Below are positions 59,781-64,000 of a stretch of 64,000 nt of DNA, in pieces (position 1 is the stretch's first letter; the number at the start of each line of letters is the position of its first letter). The stretch lies in contig MNCI01038112.1 in the NCBI GenBank assembly GCA_015680685.1, forward strand, positions 68,531 through 132,530. Direction: 5' to 3'. Below the pieces are notes generated by a model. It was not told the origin of the DNA. It worked only from the letters and a program-made list of their open reading frames with translations, and ran no database searches. The stretch comes from Gnetum montanum. Lineage: Eukaryota; Streptophyta; Gnetopsida; Gnetales; Gnetaceae. The position numbers and the translations under genes are program-made.

Positions 59781-60695
59781 TAATGAGCAATGAGGTACCC
59801 TCTACCCAAACATATGAATCACAAAGTGTTCACACACAATTCAGTCGAATTCGGTGGACTTTATTGTTTCCAATGCATTAGTATTCTGGGAAGTGAATCT
59901 TGCCTTAAGCTTAATCATTATCTTCCCAATTACACTTGTGACGTACACAGGTATGGTTAAGTGTAATTGAGGCATCTAATTTTTATCATTTTGTGTTTTA
60001 TGGTTTTGGTGCTTAAAAAAAAATAAAGTGGTTGGACTAACTAATTTAATTTAACTAATAAACTAATGTCTAACTAGTCCTAACATAAGCATCCAATCCT
60101 ACTTTTCGTACACATCTTGAACCCATGTATTTACTGCTAGGCGATCAAGCGCTATGCTATTAGACGTACCAAGTAATAACGCTATTGGGATTACCAAGCG
60201 AATACGTGTTATGCTCGAAGTGGTCATACTTATGTATTTAATCTATCTCACTTATCTTGTTAAATTGCTTCATTAATATAATTACTAGAAAATATTTAAT
60301 AAATAATTAAAAACATTTAATGAATAATTGAAAACATTAAATGCATAAATAAAATATTTAATCTATCCATAATGCTGCAAGGTTTATTAGAAAGCTCGTC
60401 TTTATTGCCGCACACACTGTCGTGCTCAAGTACAACAATGCTCAAATAAAGATTCGTACACTTAATGACTCTTGCTATGGGCACTCAGGAGAAAAAGTCT
60501 AACTCTCAAATAAACAAACTGTAAGAGCTTCGCTACTGAAAAATCTCTGTTGCCATAAATGCAGCTGGTGGACATGTATTATAGTCGAATACAAACATTA
60601 CATCGATGGGGCCTTGTCAATGCATGATACGATGCATTGACGAGGCCTCGTTGACAAGGCCTAGTTGATACAGCAAACAGAACTATGACTCATCA
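59781..60695 (-). repeat. D1 3' LTR (915 bp)
   Basis: In element orientation it starts TGATGAGTCATAG and ends with a mutated TGCTCATTA. The family polypurine block ATTATGGGGGTA precedes it, on its right side at 60696-60708. A TATAATA box is near 60581-60588. The U3 has GGCC words (CAACTAGGCC, CAACGAGGCC, ACAAGGCCCCATCGATG). Compared with A1 LTRs it keeps the GCTTGGTAATCCC, TTCAAGATGTGTACG and AATAAAGA blocks in order. Confidence 0.8.
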
Positions 60696-63600
60696 TACCC
60701 CCATAATTGGATGAAAACTTATCCTCGAGTTCTTTTACAAAATTGGAAAGGTATGAGATTATTGACTAACCTTTCACAAACAAAAAAGACCGACTTGACA
60801 AAAAATGGAGTGCCTAGGTCTACAGATCAACACATTACAAAAATGACAATGTTTAGGACACACAATTGAACACCATGACACAAGTTTTCAAAATTGAATA
60901 GCATGTTACTTGATGGCGTGAAGTTTGGTGGAGAAGATTAGATAGTACCTAGCGGTGGTGGCTCCTAAGGTTTTGAGGGACCTTCTCCAGCTTCACACAC
61001 AAGCCATGTTTAAGGCGTCTGTAGTTGTCCTATTGCTACTACAACTTCTAGTGGGAGGTGAAAAGCATCTAGCAGTGCTTTCATTTTCTCCTCCTTACTT
61101 CTGGGATCATGCATTGTTCATGCAGCTTCGCCAATGTGGGTCAAAATGGGCACACGCCAAGGACATGGTATTACTAAAAATAGGTTCTTTTCGTTAATGA
61201 ACTAGGTAGCGAATTGTTTGTGTTCAATGTTGAATGCTCTGACTATGTCCTTTAGCTCCTAGTAATCATTCATTCATTTGGTTAGGTTCTCAGTAGTTGA
61301 TCATTGATCTATGAACCATGCTCTAAGAACTTCGATTTCAGTGTTCGTAGTCTCAAGCTTTTGCTTGGTGTCTTTTTGGTGCTTGAACTCTGCTTTGTAT
61401 AAAAAATATGAGCTAGCCACTTGTTTCTCCAACTTTGACCATGGTCGTCTGGCAGTCAACATTGCTAGGTTCGCATAACATAGATTGGCCAACTCCACAC
61501 ACTCTATCATTTTTTCTATTTGCAAGTCCTTTAGGTAGATCTCTGCTTTGCTGTAGGCATTAATCCCATCAATGATGGGCTACCTAACTTCTCTTCCTTG
61601 TTGGAGTTGCAAGAGGGCTTCATTTATTTTTGCCTTCTCCATTTGGATGTGCTTCTTATTAACTTCTTTCTGCAGGCCCACCTAGTCTCTATAGTGATTC
61701 TTCACTTTTTCAAACTTGAGAGCCTCATTCTTCAAGGCAACAATCTTGATGGTAGATTTCTAGCGTAAGGCACAAACTTCCTCCATTGAAAAAATTTGAT
61801 TCTCTACAAAAAATCTCCTCAACTTAGTGTTCACCCTAGCAAGCTGCTTGTGTTGTTGATAAATATATTCTTGCATTTTTTCTTTCTGGGCATCAACATT
61901 GCGTAGGAGATGATTATGTGTGATTAGAGCCTTGTTCTCCTAGCGCATCTAAACCAAGTCCTTCTGAATTGAGTATGTATTTGCTTTTACTATGGACTAG
62001 TTAAAGATGGCCATTACTACCTCCTCCTTAGCCTTCCTGAATTATTCTTGAAGCTATTAGAAAGCTTCATCTCTTATTATTGTTGGGCTAAGGACTGCAA
62101 GATTAGCAAGGTGGGCACATAGTTTGACAAGCTCTACACCTAAGCGTTGATTTTGTGCTTGAGTTGTTTCGAGTTATCCCTCTAGAATGATGCATTTGCC
62201 CCTTGCCTCCAATAGCTCCAACAAGGTTGTGGTGATGTTTTTGGAAAAATCAAAGATATCTGGAATCAATTACCTAATCCCCACTAGTCGATTTAGCAAT
62301 TCTTCATGCTAGGCTGCATTCAACTTCCAGCTAACCGTGCTTGAGGATGTTTGCACGTCTCTAAGTGCATATACATTTGGTATAGATACTGTAAGTGCAA
62401 TGAGTGCTTCAATTACATAGTCAGAAACTACCTTAGTCTTCATCTCCTTCCCTTGGTGTTGCATCACCAAGAAAGTTATCCCTTTGCCTTCATCTAAGTG
62501 CACCGAAAAGGTGGCAACATTCCCAAATATTTTTGGGAATAGATGGTGTTGATATAAGGAAACTATCACCTCTCAAGCATTGGCATTTGACCTTGTGGAC
62601 AACTGCATTTGTTGGGTAGAGAAAATTGGTAAAATTTGCTCCATTTGGCTAACTATTCTAGCCACCTCATTAAGGTGACTCATTGCTGGTTGATATACAG
62701 ATGGATCTGCAACACTCGTTCCTGCATGCTACTCTTGCTCACTCAAGGGCTGCTCTTAGATTTTGTGTAGGTGCTCAATGGCTGTGCAGGCTTCTAGCGT
62801 TGTTTCTTGAGTGGATGGTGGTGATGGCTGCTCCTTTTCTTGAGTCATCATTGGTGCCTTATCTTTCATGATTTTAAACCATGAGGCCAAAGGAGCATGC
62901 CTAATTATATCATTGGAGTAGTGGACGATTCTTACCCTTTTGCAAAGTTTTCAGATGAGGCATGGAAAGGGCAGGGTTTTCCTTCCACATTTGTTTTTCT
63001 TGAAGTGCTTTTTAATCTCCAAGTAGATGAGTTGTAGAAGGTTGACAAGAAATTTCCTACTTAGAGTTGTGCATGCTTGAGCAGAGAAGGTGGTCACCTT
63101 GCTTGGCCTCACTGTTGGATTGAGGTGATAGGCTACAATTTTGAAATAAATGCACTTCACTAGTGTGAGCATGTTGTACTCCTTACGGTCAACTTCATAG
63201 CATCATTAAGTTAACTCCTTTTTGGCCTTAGGATCATCTTTCATCAATAGCTCTGCCAATTGTGTCCCAATGTTAGGCAACCCTAGTGCCTACATGATAG
63301 CTTCGGCTGAGTAGGATACTTGAATATCCTTGATCTTGATTGTGGACTTCAACCTTCTATTGCTTTAAAAGAGGTGTGTCTCTCTGATGTACCACTCCCC
63401 ATTGGATCTGATGATTAGCCACATGGGAGAGGCTTGCAGTTGAGTCTTGATGTCTACTGAAGCTTTTTCTAAGAATGGCCCAAAGTTAATTTCTTAAAGA
63501 ACTGATTGTTGGATCTCTTGGGACCTAATAATGTCAAGGCAGGCTTGAGTTAAAGTGACTTCAAGCCTTGGTGTCGGTCTAGGCACTTCTCCTTCTTGTG

Positions 63601-64000
63601 ATTACTTAGTGGACACTTCTTCTTCTGGAATCTATTGAATAGATTCCACTTCAGGCTCCTCACAAAGAGGTCCCATTGCATGGATTGCCTTTGGTGGTTC
63701 TTGGGCTTGTTCTTGTTGGCCCCTTCTAGCTCAGGGCTGCCTCTTCCTTGGTTGAGAAAATTCTCCTTCCTGTGGCTGTTTTGATTTGAGTGCCATCTGT
63801 AATCACAATGAGACCATGGATTAGAAATCGTTGTGTAACATGAAGCAATTAGGATACCTTTATCCCTTAAGGATAGTTACACTTTGGCTAAGTTGTGATT
63901 ATGGCTAATTTAATTACTCCAATTATTATTTATTTATGTGTTATTATTAATAAATCATTTCGAAGGTTGTTGAAAGGGTTAACCTTTGGAAAAATTAATG
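60696..64000 (-). mobile_element. D1: 3' internal part, element continues past the window
   Basis: The orientation of LTR and polypurine tract shows that this is the 3' internal portion of a minus-strand family member. It contains one long decayed ORF with no similarity to gag, protease or pol. The 5' part and 5' LTR lie beyond 64000. Confidence 0.7.
60938..63796 (-). pseudogene. D1 extra ORF: plant-transposon domain plus coiled coil
   Basis: From ATG 63796 one frame runs 953 codons to TAA 60938, broken only by stops (over a dozen), with no frameshift that I can see. The N-terminus is Lys/Gln/Pro-rich (MALKSKQPQEGEF). Residues about 130-290 contain EALGLPNIG-like text, then YFKIVAYHLNPTVRPSKV, LSRKFLVNLLQLIYLEI and KTLPFPCLI followed by KLCKR. 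This is the arrangement of the Transposase_32 (putative plant transposon protein) domain: a conserved LxPT segment, a hydrophobic helix, then LxFPxLI..LC. Residues about 480-830 are Glu/Lys/Gln/Leu-rich and look like a long coiled coil. The family's role is unknown; it is often carried by large plant retroelements. Its sense position next to the 3' LTR suggests an accessory ORF. Confidence 0.7.

Overview
The window is nuclear DNA from a seed plant with a large, transposon-filled genome. A gymnosperm such as a conifer is my inference. It rests on the very low gene density, old nested retroelements, a decayed reverse-transcribed gene copy, an intact gene with a 4.5 kb intron, and a scaffold with N runs and single-N joins. 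I see no bacterial, viral or organellar genome organisation, no CRISPR array and no tRNA gene.

Most of the sequence belongs to one family of Ty3/gypsy LTR retrotransposons. Its LTRs begin TGATG and end TCATCA, and its primer site matches the 3' end of tRNA-Asp. Six members are visible: O1 (1-3826, + strand, old 3' part), A1 (13597-20620, - strand, TSD CTATG), E1 (28799-29439, LTR only, TSD CTTAC), B1 (33017-39558, + strand, TSD AAGTT/GAGTT), C1 (39690-49244, + strand, TSD AAAGT) and D1 (59781 to past the window end, - strand). Only C1 keeps reverse transcriptase and RNase H. A1 and B1 have gag and protease but lost pol. D1 carries a different sense ORF in its 3' part, with a plant-transposon (Transposase_32-like) domain and a coiled coil. 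Each LTR has a short U3, upstream of a TATAAATA box in most copies, packed with family-specific palindromic words.

Other mobile DNA: a decayed Helitron Rep-helicase (26649-32110) with the HUH and two-tyrosine motifs still readable, a gag fragment (4483-5340), an LTR with an initiator-Met primer site (9940-10505), three RTE-type LINE 3' ends, a degenerate 40-45 bp minisatellite (11845-12290) and a 5S-rRNA-derived segment (12545-12640).

Host genes are few. The best is an intact five-exon gene on the minus strand (57027 to 51438) for the minor-spliceosome U11/U12 snRNP 25 kDa protein, reconstructed from splice sites to 196 codons. A second minus-strand multi-exon gene (8755 to 5453) has convincing exons, but I do not recognise it. 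Two host pseudogenes are clear: an intron-containing copy of the DNA primase small subunit (23906 to 22430) and an intronless CCR4-type exonuclease copy split by A1 (13442-13596 and 20626-21605). A possible plastid-transit-peptide first exon with a stop lies at 25782-26075.

The three long inverted duplications (about 29131, 31750 and 40055) and a 54 bp direct duplication at 46202-46338 look at least partly like scaffold-assembly products. They should be validated before being read as biology.
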